A stretch of DNA of 64,000 bases from contig NZ_JAGENB010000006.1 of NCBI RefSeq assembly GCF_019991125.1, forward strand, positions 1-64,000. The letters run 5' to 3'. Source of the stretch: Phyllobacterium calauticae. Lineage in GTDB: Bacteria > Pseudomonadota > Alphaproteobacteria > Rhizobiales > Rhizobiaceae. Of the stretch, positions 36,927 through 45,504 are shown piece by piece. A program made the position numbers and the translations under genes. The number at the start of each line of letters is the position of its first letter. Within the stretch, counting starts at the first letter, position 1. Under the pieces are notes generated by a model. It was not told the DNA's origin and did not search any database. It worked only from the letters and a program-made list of their open reading frames with translations.

Positions 36927-37145
36927 TGTCACAGTTCTTTCGTTTGAATTGGAGTATTCGATGAAAGTCGGGAACGTCTGTTGCGCACGGAACGCGCGCA
37001 AGATCGTGAACGCACGCCACGGTGCGTCCTTGATACATATAGACCGCAACGGCAAAAGTTTAAGGCTTGAAGACGCGCCCGCCCTCGTTACTCGTCACGA
37101 GAGCGGCCAACGATTGCCATTGGCCGATACCCGAACGGCTGTATT

Positions 37146-38399
37146 CTAATTGAAATAAAAGGCGTAAGAGGCGAAATTTCCTTCGAAGATCGCCGTGATC
37201 TGGTTCCATTCGCCGCTGCTCATCGCCGGACCGTCCTGAAGATACGGCACGGCAGCCGGACCGGTGAGCCAGAGGATGAAATCAAACGGCCTCGGATCGT
37301 CGAAAACCTTGGCCAGATTGATGCCTTTGTCAAAGCGCCAATGGGGAACGAGGATCTTGCCATCCAGGGCCGCCTCGAATTGCGACAACACCGCGAGCCA
37401 GGCCTGGATGCGCTCCTGCGTGACATTGAAGGATGGCAGCACACCGCTCTTCTGCTTCGGGCCGGGCAGCCATTCATGGTCGTCGTCGGTTTCCTTGTCG
37501 ACGAGGGCCCAGGTTTCCCGGTTGAGTGCAATGACCTTCTTCAGGTGAACGCGCACATCGCTCCACATCGCCGTGTCCGCAACCGGCCAGCGAATGGTGT
37601 GAATGAGGGTTATGAAATCAGCGATGTCATCGGCCTGTGCCTTGTTCACCCCGAACATCGTATATTCGTCCGCGCCCCTGCCGTTGACTGCCGACATGGT
37701 CGAGACAGCACGGGGAAACACCACGCTGAAGCTGCTGTTCCAGCTTTCGGAAAAATCATGGGAAAGCCATGCCTTGGCGACGGCCATCAGCAGATTGTCA
37801 TAACCTTGCAGCCATTTCGCATCGGCGGTGTCGAAGCCGACAATGAAAGGCAGGGGATCGCCGTTTTCATTGGTATCGGAAATGGCACGGCCGATATGGT
37901 CTTCCGGCCCAACCTTGCCGTCGCCATTCCAGTCAAACCGGGCAACGGAAAGATCGACTTTCAGCTTTGCCGGCTTGTCGCCAACGGCGGCAAGTGCCTT
38001 GTCGGCAGAATCGAGATCGGCAATGAACGTTGCGAGAATGCCGCGGAATTGCTCATAGGTGATGGGTTCCGGATCACCGTTTCTGGCGATTTGGCTGGCG
38101 CCCAGCCCCAGATACAATTCATAGCCATCCGATTTCGAACCAAATCCATGTTTGAAAAGCGATTGCGCCAGCTTTTCGAACGCGCGGGCGGTGCGCACAA
38201 GGCCCAGCCCCAGCTGCGCATCGGCATTGTTCGTCGCTTTCGCTGCCAAAGCCAACAGTTGCTCATCGGCCTCGCCGATACGGCCATTGGCAAGATATTT
38301 CTGGAACAGCTCGGTCGCGGCATTGTCCGCCCGCGCAGCTGCTGAAAAAGCGAAGCAGGCAAAACTTGCCGCCATGATCAGGGAAATGAGTTTTTTCAC
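37146..38399 (-). CDS. Exported protein with a DxNxDG calcium-loop motif
   Basis: The GTG at 38399 starts a 417-residue protein with a clear signal peptide (KKLISLIMAASFACFAFSAAARA). The mature part begins with TPR-like helices (GEADEQLLALAAKATNNADAQ), followed by DWNGDGKVGPED near residue 162, which matches a calcium-binding loop of EF-hand or dockerin type. The remainder is rich in Trp and helices and matches no family I recognise. The frame stays open to 38495 without a signal-like start there. It is a single-gene unit whose periplasmic role is unknown. Confidence 0.65.
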   Translation of the reverse strand: MKKLISLIMAASFACFAFSAAARADNAATELFQKYLANGRIGEADEQLLALAAKATNNADAQLGLGLVRTARAFEKLAQSLFKHGFGSKSDGYELYLGLGASQIARNGDPEPITYEQFRGILATFIADLDSADKALAAVGDKPAKLKVDLSVARFDWNGDGKVGPEDHIGRAISDTNENGDPLPFIVGFDTADAKWLQGYDNLLMAVAKAWLSHDFSESWNSSFSVVFPRAVSTMSAVNGRGADEYTMFGVNKAQADDIADFITLIHTIRWPVADTAMWSDVRVHLKKVIALNRETWALVDKETDDDHEWLPGPKQKSGVLPSFNVTQERIQAWLAVLSQFEAALDGKILVPHWRFDKGINLAKVFDDPRPFDFILWLTGPAAVPYLQDGPAMSSGEWNQITAIFEGNFASYAFYFN

Positions 38400-38511
38400 G
38401 CAGATTTTCCGTTGTTGATGACATCGAACAGCGGATTGATAGGCCGGCGGAAAGCAAAAGTCTGTAAAATACAATCTTGTGGTGTGCTTATTCACCTATA
38501 GATTGCAACTA

Positions 38512-38919
38512 TCAGCGTGGCTGATCGTCATCCCTGGCAAAAAATGCCGTCTTTTCTGCCTCTGATTGCAGCACTTCCTGAGCCCGGTCAAGCGCGCGCA
38601 TGGCGGCAAAAAGCACCTCCCGATCATGCTGGTGCGCCTCGAACAGCGCAACAAAGGCCGGGTTGGTGATTTCATGCGGTTTTGGCGCAGCTTTGGCCCG
38701 GTTCAAGCTGTCATCAGCGGTGCGCCTGGCCTTCTCCACGTGATGTCTGGCCGCATCAACATCCGACAAGCTCTTGAAATACTGGCTCATTGTGCGCTTT
38801 ACCGCTTTCGATGAACGCCCGGCTGCGCTGGAGAGCAAAGCCTGCCTGCTCTGCTCTTCCAACGTATTCTTGCCGGCGCGGCCGGCAGATTTGCTGTTCA
38901 GGTCGGACACGTTTTTCAT
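38512..38919 (-). CDS. Hypothetical 135-residue protein, helical
   Basis: The ATG at 38919 begins a soluble, charged, mostly helical protein (SKAVKRTMSQYFKSLSDVDA, AEKTAFFARDDDQPR at the end). No signal peptide or known domain is seen. Clusters of Ala, Arg and Lys suggest a possible nucleic-acid or membrane-surface contact, but this is guesswork. The frame is open upstream to 39009, with no better start. Confidence 0.55.
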   Translation of the reverse strand: MKNVSDLNSKSAGRAGKNTLEEQSRQALLSSAAGRSSKAVKRTMSQYFKSLSDVDAARHHVEKARRTADDSLNRAKAAPKPHEITNPAFVALFEAHQHDREVLFAAMRALDRAQEVLQSEAEKTAFFARDDDQPR

Positions 38920-39117
38920 GGGCCATTCTTTGACGATTGGCCACAGCATAGGGCATGGCATCCCATGCTGAAACGAAAGCACGGTTAAAACTCCCGTCAA
39001 AACGGGCACTGGATTCCGGTTCTGCCACCTGTGCTAGAACGAGATTGCGCTTTGCCCCTCTCCCAACTCTGTGGGAGGCCGTCTGTCGATTCGCCTCGCG
39101 CCGGTCATCGCGAGGGT

Positions 39118-39858
39118 CTATGGACGGCCGTCAATGCGGAATGCGGCGTCCCAGCCAAGTGCATGGCGGGCTTTCCCGCTGTTGGCGACAACGTCCGTCT
39201 CGGTAACATTGTAGGCGCCGCTTGCACCGCGCTCGATAGCCTTGAGTGCTGCGCTGGCGGCCGCATCGACATGGACGCGCAAATCCGGATTGGCCGGCAT
39301 ATCGACGCCGGTCCCCGGCCCGTAGAAAAAGCCGTAGCGCAGGACAATGCCCTCCATGCCCGGCTCGTTCAACACAGCCCGTTCCATGGCCGCGACACCG
39401 GCAACGGTCGTCGCGCGGGGTTCTTCCGCGTGCAGATCAAGCGGATCCGTCTCGATGAACACACCGGGTTTCGGCGCATAGGCCCAGGCGATGCTCTGCG
39501 CGATGATGCGCCCGACACCCGCGATTTTTGCCGCCTGCACAAGATTGGCGGTTCCCTCGCTGCGGATGCGCGCATTGCGGCTGATGAAATCCTTCATCGC
39601 CGCTGGATTGACACCATGCGGCAAATCCGTGAGCTGATGTATGATCACATCGGGCGCGGCCTCAGCTACAACGGATTTGAGTTTTTCGGCATCGAAGACA
39701 TCGACAATGGCCGGCTCAACCCCGATCCTTCGCAAGGAAGCGGCCTTCTCGGCGCTGCGCGTGGTGCCGGTCACCACATATCCGGCCTCCACCAACAGCG
39801 GTGCAAGCCGCCTGCCAACCGCGCCGCTGGCGCCTGCGAGAAAGATATTCCTGATCAT
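39118..39858 (-). CDS. NAD(P)-dependent epimerase/reductase (extended SDR)
   Basis: This 246-residue Rossmann-fold enzyme has the NAD(P) motif IFLAGASGAVGRRLAPLL right at the start. The start ATG 39858 follows AGGAGA. The usual catalytic YxxxK is not clear; the region around SIAWAYAPKPG occupies its place, so it may be an atypical SDR of the NmrA/epimerase kind. The substrate is unknown. It is read toward the exported-protein genes but probably stands alone. Confidence 0.82.
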   Translation of the reverse strand: MIRNIFLAGASGAVGRRLAPLLVEAGYVVTGTTRSAEKAASLRRIGVEPAIVDVFDAEKLKSVVAEAAPDVIIHQLTDLPHGVNPAAMKDFISRNARIRSEGTANLVQAAKIAGVGRIIAQSIAWAYAPKPGVFIETDPLDLHAEEPRATTVAGVAAMERAVLNEPGMEGIVLRYGFFYGPGTGVDMPANPDLRVHVDAAASAALKAIERGASGAYNVTETDVVANSGKARHALGWDAAFRIDGRP

Positions 39859-39950
39859 GTGCCTGTCTCCTGTCATTGCCTGCAATTGGTCTTGCGCCAC
39901 CAAGACGAGACAGCCCGATCGAACGTGACATGCCCCTCACGTTTTTCGAC

Positions 39951-40835
39951 CTAGACAGGTTCGAGCATGCCAAACCAGGCAACCAGCCCGAGCACGACAA
40001 TGCCCAGCGCGATCTCCGTCAGGGTTCCGAGCCGAATGGCGCGTATGGAACCTGCCTCGCTGCTGCGCATGCGCGGAACGAAAACATACCGGTTGATCAG
40101 GGCCAGTCCGGTCAACACCACAACCAGAATGATCTTCAGCGCCAGCAAGGCCTGATAGGGGGATGTCCAATCAGCCGGCAGACGTCGAAGGACGAGCGTG
40201 GTATTGACCAAGCCGGACGCGATCACCAGTGCGACGGCCGCATGACCGGCCGACGAAAACCGCATGAGCGCCGTTTGTGCAGCCACACGCCATTCCGCCT
40301 GGCGCAGCCGGCCAAGAATCAGCACAACCGGTATCAGCGCTCCAATCCACGCGCCGCCCGAGAGCACATGCACCATATCGTTGAAACGGTGGGCTGCGCC
40401 GATCCAGCCCTCCCGCATTGTGGCATGGCCGGAAAATGCCAGGCTTGCCAGAAGCAGTCCCGACGCCATGGCAAGAGCGACGCGCGCGCGGCGTGGCGAC
40501 AGAGCCAATGCGGGCAACAAAAGCAGGGCGGCCGCGACCTGTATCGCCCAGCCGCGACCGACACTGGTCTCAAGCAGCACGTCCCGGATGGTTCCGAGAT
40601 CGACGGCATCGCTCCAGCCCTGCCCGATCATTCCAGCCTGCAGCGGCAGCGCGGCAAAGATCGTTCCGATAGCCAGAAAGACCGCGATCCCGCTCGCAGG
40701 ACGCAGGCGCTCCCCGATCTCCAGCGCCAGGGGTTTGGGCACAAGCAGTGCGAGATAGGCAAACGCGCCCCACAGGAACATCGTGGACGTATTGTGCACG
40801 AACCTGCACAGAACAAGCGTGGTCTCCAACCCCAT
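39951..40835 (-). CDS. copD: Copper resistance membrane protein CopD
   Basis: The 294-residue protein has about eight helices and belongs to the CopD family, which moves copper across the inner membrane together with periplasmic CopC. Signs are VHNTSTMFLWGAFAYLALL near the start, a GHATMREGWIGAAHRFNDMVHVLSGGAWIGAL stretch with conserved histidines (split around residue 150) and ALKIILVVVLTGLALINRY. Its ATG overlaps the copC stop by one base (TGATG), so the two are translated together. Confidence 0.9.
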   Translation of the reverse strand: MGLETTLVLCRFVHNTSTMFLWGAFAYLALLVPKPLALEIGERLRPASGIAVFLAIGTIFAALPLQAGMIGQGWSDAVDLGTIRDVLLETSVGRGWAIQVAAALLLLPALALSPRRARVALAMASGLLLASLAFSGHATMREGWIGAAHRFNDMVHVLSGGAWIGALIPVVLILGRLRQAEWRVAAQTALMRFSSAGHAAVALVIASGLVNTTLVLRRLPADWTSPYQALLALKIILVVVLTGLALINRYVFVPRMRSSEAGSIRAIRLGTLTEIALGIVVLGLVAWFGMLEPV

Positions 40836-41206
40836 CAGGGTTTGACGGCGAATGTATAGCTGCCCTTGGTCTTGTGACCGTCGGTGGAAAGTGCGGTCCA
40901 GTTTACGGTGTATTCCCCCGACGCGAGGGGTGCCGACAGCGGAATGACCAGTGTCTTGTGGTCGTTGATCGACAGTTTGGCCTGTCCCGTCGATACGGTC
41001 GCCTTGCCCGGGCCGGTGATCGTTGCGCCTGAAAATTTCAGGTTCAAACCCTCGGAAAACCTCAGATCGATCTCGACGGGCGAGACCTTCACAATGGCGT
41101 TTTCGGCCGGAACTGCCGATTCAAGATGGGCGTGCGCCAATACTTGCCCCAACAGGCCGGCATTGAGGACGGTTGCGACAGCAAAAATACGAATGAGCCG
41201 TGACAT
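40835..41206 (-). CDS. copC: Periplasmic copper-binding protein CopC
   Basis: The 123-residue precursor starts at ATG 41206 and has a signal peptide ending at VLAHA, with mature HAHLESAVPAENA carrying the N-terminal histidine copper site. ALSTDGHKTKGSYTFAV at the end holds the other conserved DGH motif. The longer frame to 41407 lacks a signal-like start. It is the first gene of the copCD pair. No copper regulator gene is adjacent. Confidence 0.92.
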   Translation of the reverse strand: MSRLIRIFAVATVLNAGLLGQVLAHAHLESAVPAENAIVKVSPVEIDLRFSEGLNLKFSGATITGPGKATVSTGQAKLSINDHKTLVIPLSAPLASGEYTVNWTALSTDGHKTKGSYTFAVKP

Positions 41207-41292
41207 GAGAACTCCTGTGAGCGGGCGGATTTGACGGGTCCGTAGAAAGGGTGCGACCGCGCGGCGAAAGCTAAGCCTGATTTTTGCCGGGA

Positions 41293-41943
41293 TCATGGCA
41301 GTAACCCTGTGGGACGCGGCGGCACGCAGGCGGCAGCGCGAAGCATCCACCGGCGGCCGTCGCTGCTCATTTCCGTACAGCTGCGCGGCTCGACATCGAT
41401 GCGCCAAAATGCGGAATCCGGTGCCTGCAAGACGCTCAGAACAGCGGCGCGAATGACGGAAGCGTGCGTCACCACGATTGTGTGACCGCCATCATGCATA
41501 TGCGCGCTCATCCAATCTGCAATCCTGACGAGAAAATCATGGATGGACTCGCCGCCATGCGGGGCCGAGGCGGGATTGTTCATCCAGTCCGTCACATCGT
41601 CCGGGTGGGCTTGGTGGACAGCGGCAAGCGTCCTCCCCGCCCATTTCCCGTAATCGATATCCGCCAACGCCGTATCGACAACGGATTCCAAACCCAGGGC
41701 ATCGGCGGTTTGCCGGGCACGCAGCGCCGGACTGGTCAAAACATGGTGCGCACGGCGCAAATGCCCGGCAATGGCCTGCAGGTTTTGGGCTTCCCCGGGT
41801 TCAAGCGCTTCGTCGGCGGGGAAAGCACCTGTGCGGACCGCCGGTGTGGCGCCATGGCAAACAAGGGTCAACCGCGTGGCTCTGGCCAAAATATCCCTCA
41901 AAACCCTCAGGAAAAAACCGGAAACAGCCCGCAGACCGTTCAT
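41293..41943 (-). CDS. Histidine phosphatase family protein (CobC-like)
   Basis: The 216-residue protein shows the histidine phosphatase core. The usual RHG motif appears as CHGATPA, with Cys in place of the first Arg and His kept. TSPALRARQTADAL, GKWAGRTL and VVTHASVIRAAVL supply the other catalytic residues. CobC-type members dephosphorylate alpha-ribazole phosphate in cobalamin assembly, and it lies beside a cobalamin riboswitch, but on the opposite strand. The first-Arg replacement is odd and may lower or alter activity. Confidence 0.8.
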   Translation of the reverse strand: MNGLRAVSGFFLRVLRDILARATRLTLVCHGATPAVRTGAFPADEALEPGEAQNLQAIAGHLRRAHHVLTSPALRARQTADALGLESVVDTALADIDYGKWAGRTLAAVHQAHPDDVTDWMNNPASAPHGGESIHDFLVRIADWMSAHMHDGGHTIVVTHASVIRAAVLSVLQAPDSAFWRIDVEPRSCTEMSSDGRRWMLRAAACVPPRPTGLLP

Positions 41944-41969
41944 TGACAGTCTGCGGCGCGCACAGATAT

Positions 41970-42080
41970 AACCGTGCTGTTGCGAGTTTGGAAGCCGGTG
42001 AAATTCCGGAGCGGTCGCGCCACTGTAATTAATCAGTCCTTTTTCACTGATTGAAAGCCAGACCCTGGCCGCAACATCAT
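41970..42080 (+). promoter_or_regulatory. Cobalamin riboswitch controlling cbtBA
   Basis: Conserved elements of the AdoCbl aptamer are visible in order: GTGAAATTCCGG (from 41998), GCCACTGTAA (from 42019), and a B12 box of the form AGCCAGACCCTGGCC (from 42056). They lie between the divergent phosphatase gene and cbtB, 40 bases before the cbtB start. When cobalamin is plentiful, such elements shut off the downstream gene, here cobalt uptake. Confidence 0.92.
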
Positions 42081-42119
42081 TTATTCCGTTAGTGAACGCG
42101 TCATTCTGGGAGAAAATTC

Positions 42120-42329
42120 ATGTCCGATATCGCTCTTACGCCGTCAGCAGGCGTCACGCCCATTCCTCTTGGCGAAGTCTTGCCCTGGGCCATTTTCGGC
42201 GGGCTGATCATGCTGCTCGCAATCTATTTCATCGGTGCGGAAGAAGGTGCGATGTCACTCTTCTCAGGCATGTATGTGCACGAATTCGTTCATGACGGCC
42301 GCCATCTCCTCGGTTTTCCCTGCCACTGA
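42120..42329 (+). CDS. cbtB: Cobalt transporter subunit CbtB
   Basis: The 69-residue protein has one membrane helix (about residues 22-42) and a histidine-rich end (HEFVHDGRHLLGFPCH), the hallmark of CbtB. The ATG lies 40 bases after a cobalamin riboswitch. Together with CbtA it forms a cobalt uptake system lacking an ATPase; the histidines probably bind Co2+. The gap to cbtA is 12 bases. Confidence 0.93.
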   Translation: MSDIALTPSAGVTPIPLGEVLPWAIFGGLIMLLAIYFIGAEEGAMSLFSGMYVHEFVHDGRHLLGFPCH

Positions 42330-42341
42330 GGAAACGAAACA

Positions 42342-43082
42342 ATGACAAGAGATCTTTTGATCCGCGGCATGATCGTAGGGGTCATCGCCGGGTTGTTGGC
42401 GTTCGGGTTTGCCCGGGTGTTCGGCGAACCGCAGGTTGATCATGCCATTGCCTTCGAGGAAAAGATGAGCCAGGCGGCCGGCGCAGCGGCTGAACCGGAG
42501 CTTGTCGCGCGGGCGACACAGGCCGGCATCGGCCTGTTTACCGGCATTGTCGTCTACAGTGCCGCGCTTGGCGGGTTGTTCTCCCTGGTCTTTGCCTTTG
42601 TGCATGGCCGGGTCAGTTCCCTCAGCCCGCGCAGTACGGCGGCCCTGCTGGCGCTCGCGGGTTTTGTGGCAATTGTTCTCGTTCCCTGCATCAAGTACCC
42701 GATGAATCCGCCTGCGGTTGGCAGCCCGGACACCATCGGGGCCAGAACGGAATTGTTCTTCGTCATGCTGGTGGTTTCGCTCGGTGCCCTTGCGGCGGCT
42801 GTGGGTCTGGCAAAGCGCCTTTATGCCCAGCACGGCGCATGGAACGCGACATTGATGGCCGGTGCCGCCTATGTCGTGTTCATTGCGCTGGTGCAATACT
42901 CGCTTCCCGCCATCAACGAAGTTCCCGAACAGTTCTCACCGACCGTTCTCTGGAACTTCCGCGTCGCATCGCTGGGGATCCATGTGATCGTCTGGACCAC
43001 GCTTGGTCTGCTCTTCGGCGCTTTGGCTGAACGGGTTCTGGCCGGACAGCGTCCGCGCTATCGCCTGCATGCGGCACGCTGA
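42342..43082 (+). CDS. cbtA: Cobalt transporter subunit CbtA
   Basis: This is a 246-residue membrane protein with about six helices. LIRGMIVGVIAGLLAFGFARVFGEPQVD at the start (split), a FALVIVLVPCIKYPMNPPAVG-like central stretch (CIKYPMNPP near residue 120) and conserved His/Glu in helices are the CbtA pattern. It belongs to the riboswitch-controlled operon. A strong 11-base hairpin follows, between it and the next gene. Confidence 0.9.
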   Translation: MTRDLLIRGMIVGVIAGLLAFGFARVFGEPQVDHAIAFEEKMSQAAGAAAEPELVARATQAGIGLFTGIVVYSAALGGLFSLVFAFVHGRVSSLSPRSTAALLALAGFVAIVLVPCIKYPMNPPAVGSPDTIGARTELFFVMLVVSLGALAAAVGLAKRLYAQHGAWNATLMAGAAYVVFIALVQYSLPAINEVPEQFSPTVLWNFRVASLGIHVIVWTTLGLLFGALAERVLAGQRPRYRLHAAR

Positions 43083-43098
43083 GCGCAGTCGCGCCATT

Positions 43099-43123
43099 CC
43101 TGAACGCCCTGTGGGCGTTCAGG
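43099..43123 (+). terminator. Hairpin between cbtA and the next gene
   Basis: CCTGAACGCCC-TGT-GGGCGTTCAGG is a perfect 11-base stem with a three-base loop, starting 17 bases after the cbtA stop. The following CTTCCGC lacks a T-run, so transcription probably continues in part into the exported-protein gene. Confidence 0.6.
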
Positions 43124-43146
43124 CTTCCGCTGCCGATGGGACTGTC

Positions 43147-43797
43147 ATGAGACCGCAACGCTTCGATATCCCTATGGGATGCCCGGCAGGCTGGTTCCTG
43201 GCGCTGGTCGCATGCCTGTTCATGCTGCAAACCGAAAGCGGATGGGCGCACCGCAGCAGCGCCGGCACCGATACATCGGGCATTTCCATTCCAAGCCTGT
43301 CCCATGGTGAAATGGCGGTTATCGCCGACTACCGCAAGCCGATCCTCGATCTGGCGGCCCGCATGACCCGCACCGATGAAAAATTCCGGCGGCTGCTGAA
43401 CTACACCAATATCCAATACAGCTATTGTCTCTGGGGCATTGTCCCCGGCAGCATTGCGGATGAGCAAAGCCCTTTCAATGCCTGTTCGCACGCTTATCTT
43501 GCTGCGACGAAGGCTGTGCTTGTGTATATGCGCGACATGCCTGAACACCGGGACGCCGTCAGTACCCTTGTCTCCGATCTCGATGTCACACTTGTGCGCA
43601 ACGGCGGCTCTTTCGTCATGTGCCAGTATAGCGGCGATCCCTACAACACGGCTGATATCATCAGACCGCGCTGGAGCGATGTGCCTGGACACCTGACCAG
43701 CCTGTTTTCCTTCCTGGGATTCGCGATGCTGCTTGTTTCAGCGGTTTTTGCCGTCATCCATCTGACACGCCCGCCACGACAGCCCGTCAACGCCTGA
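43147..43797 (+). CDS. Exported membrane-anchored protein next to cbtBA
   Basis: The 216-residue protein has a signal peptide (about residues 12-35, ending in SGWAHRSS), a roughly 140-residue extracytoplasmic domain with four cysteines (in NYTNIQYSYCLWG, FNACSHAYL, FVMCQYSG), and a C-terminal anchor helix (LFSFLGFAMLLVSAVFAVI). I do not recognise the family. It follows cbtA by 64 bases in the same direction. It may be a cobalt-handling partner or an unrelated secreted protein. The cysteines and a histidine after the signal could bind metal. Confidence 0.6.
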   Translation: MRPQRFDIPMGCPAGWFLALVACLFMLQTESGWAHRSSAGTDTSGISIPSLSHGEMAVIADYRKPILDLAARMTRTDEKFRRLLNYTNIQYSYCLWGIVPGSIADEQSPFNACSHAYLAATKAVLVYMRDMPEHRDAVSTLVSDLDVTLVRNGGSFVMCQYSGDPYNTADIIRPRWSDVPGHLTSLFSFLGFAMLLVSAVFAVIHLTRPPRQPVNA

Positions 43798-43961
43798 TCA
43801 AGGCTATGGCCTTTAGGTCACACCGCGCATGTCTTGTCGCCAAACCCCAGATCACCCTTTCCGCTGCGCGCGACTTGACGTAAGCCTGCTGTCCGGATCG
43901 CTTTGACCGTTTGAACCTTATTGCATTCCCTGCCCCAAGACGCTTAGCGCAAGGACACTTC

Positions 43962-44312
43962 ATGCCCTCCTTTGATTATATCCGCCCCATCCTCCTGTTG
44001 CTTGGCTCAAATGTTTTCATGACATTTGCCTGGTATGGCCATCTTAAATTCGCGGACCGTCCGCTCTTTCTGGTCATCCTCATCAGCTGGATGATTGCCT
44101 TTGCCGAATACTGCCTTGCGGTACCGGCGAACCGCTACGGTCACGAGATCTATTCGGCCGCCCAGTTGAAGACCATCCAGGAAGTGATCACGCTTCTGGT
44201 CTTTGCCGGGTTTTCAGTGATGTATCTTGGCGAAAAAATCACGATCAACCACCTCGTCGGCTTCGCGATGATCTGCGGCGGCGCATTCTTCGTGTTCAAG
44301 GGTCCGCTTTAG
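43962..44312 (+). CDS. DMT-superfamily small membrane protein (DUF486)
   Basis: The 116-residue protein has four membrane helices. FMTFAWYGHLKF near residue 20 and FAEYCLAVPANRYGHE near residue 46 are DUF486 signatures, as is the SVMYLGEKITINHLVGFAMI end. Related to small multidrug resistance-like proteins; the substrate is unknown. The ATG at 43962 follows AAGGA. It is a single-gene unit converging on the next gene. Confidence 0.88.
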   Translation: MPSFDYIRPILLLLGSNVFMTFAWYGHLKFADRPLFLVILISWMIAFAEYCLAVPANRYGHEIYSAAQLKTIQEVITLLVFAGFSVMYLGEKITINHLVGFAMICGGAFFVFKGPL

Positions 44313-44314
44313 GA

Positions 44315-45277
44315 TCAAACGGCAGCGAGACCGCCCAGCGCCTTGTCCTTCAGGTCGCGAAAGGCCTGGGAGGTCCGGCTTAGCCGCTCCTCCCATTCCG
44401 GGTCGATGGCTTGTCCCTCGATGGTCCTGAAATAGACCGTCATCAAGGCAGCGATGGCAAAGGGCTCGAGCAAGGCCATTTTCACCGCCCATGCCAGAGC
44501 AATGGCGACGAAAACCGCGTAACCGGCGCTTGGTCCCGGTATCCAGTAAAGCATGGCTGCGGCGGGCGTCAGCGTCAGCACGAAAATACCAGCGGTCATG
44601 ATCCAGACGATGAATGACAGCCAGATGGCATTTTTCACCATGATCCTGCTGTTCTGCGCGTAGAGCACGATGCCGCGCATGCCGTTGTCGAACGGCGCGG
44701 CTCCCGCCATGCGGATATTGTAACCGAGAATGATTTCATCGACATAGGTGATGGACATGCGGAGGAAGCTGTTGAGCAGATTGGCCGCAGCCAGCAACCC
44801 CGGGACAGGGACAAGCGATGCGATCCCGGCCGTCAGCACACTGATGGATTGCAGGACCGCCTTGATGAGCTGATCAAAGACAAAGAACACATTGGCTTCG
44901 ATGAACCGTTCGGTGACGACCGTCCGGGCATAGGTCAATTGCCCCTGCCCGCCTGGCACCGCCTTGCCTCCAATGAGATGCACGAGCACCGCGATGTGGC
45001 CCGCCTTGAGAATGTAGAGAAGGTATTCACGCAGATCGCAGACCAGTGCCGTCGCAGCCACGAGACCAATAAGCCCGCCGATTCCAGCACAACGTGCGGG
45101 CGCTTCCGGGTCTGACAGGATAAAAATGTGACCAATGCCATAACCGGCACCGGCACCGCAGGCAACAATGACACAATAGGCAGCAGGTATTGCGGTATAG
45201 ACGATCATGCGCAGCACGATGAATGGCCACGTCCGCACCATGATGATCAGGGTCCAGAAGATACTGAAGTTCCACAT
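44315..45277 (-). CDS. Unrecognised multi-pass membrane protein
   Basis: The 320-residue protein has at least seven hydrophobic segments, with VPVPGLLAAANLLNSFLRMS and ITYVDEIILGYNIRMAG in the central part and a soluble charged tail (EWEERLSRTSQAFRDLKDKAL). The layout loosely recalls choline-transporter-like proteins, but I cannot assign it. No binding partner genes are nearby. It ends two bases from the DUF486 gene on the opposite strand. Confidence 0.6.
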   Translation of the reverse strand: MWNFSIFWTLIIMVRTWPFIVLRMIVYTAIPAAYCVIVACGAGAGYGIGHIFILSDPEAPARCAGIGGLIGLVAATALVCDLREYLLYILKAGHIAVLVHLIGGKAVPGGQGQLTYARTVVTERFIEANVFFVFDQLIKAVLQSISVLTAGIASLVPVPGLLAAANLLNSFLRMSITYVDEIILGYNIRMAGAAPFDNGMRGIVLYAQNSRIMVKNAIWLSFIVWIMTAGIFVLTLTPAAAMLYWIPGPSAGYAVFVAIALAWAVKMALLEPFAIAALMTVYFRTIEGQAIDPEWEERLSRTSQAFRDLKDKALGGLAAV

Positions 45278-45504
45278 ATTGCCAATGCCTCGATTCCAAC
45301 GGCAGTCCGCGGAATTTATTGCATTATTTCAAGTTAAAACACAATATTTGAATCGAGGGACATTGAGAAGCGGCTGAAGATTGCAACCTTATAAGCATCG
45401 GATCCGACGAGTGAGATTAATCATTAGTCGGATAATATTTTAACAGAACCGCTGAAAGGAGCCATAACTCCCCTCTCGCGGCACTTGAATCGCCTGTAGC
45501 ACGG

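Noticed and set aside
45395-45450. Inverted ATCCGAC/GTCGGAT hairpin after the unrecognised membrane gene region
   Set aside because: A 7-base stem with an 18-base loop and no proper T-run in either direction; too weak to call a terminator or operator.
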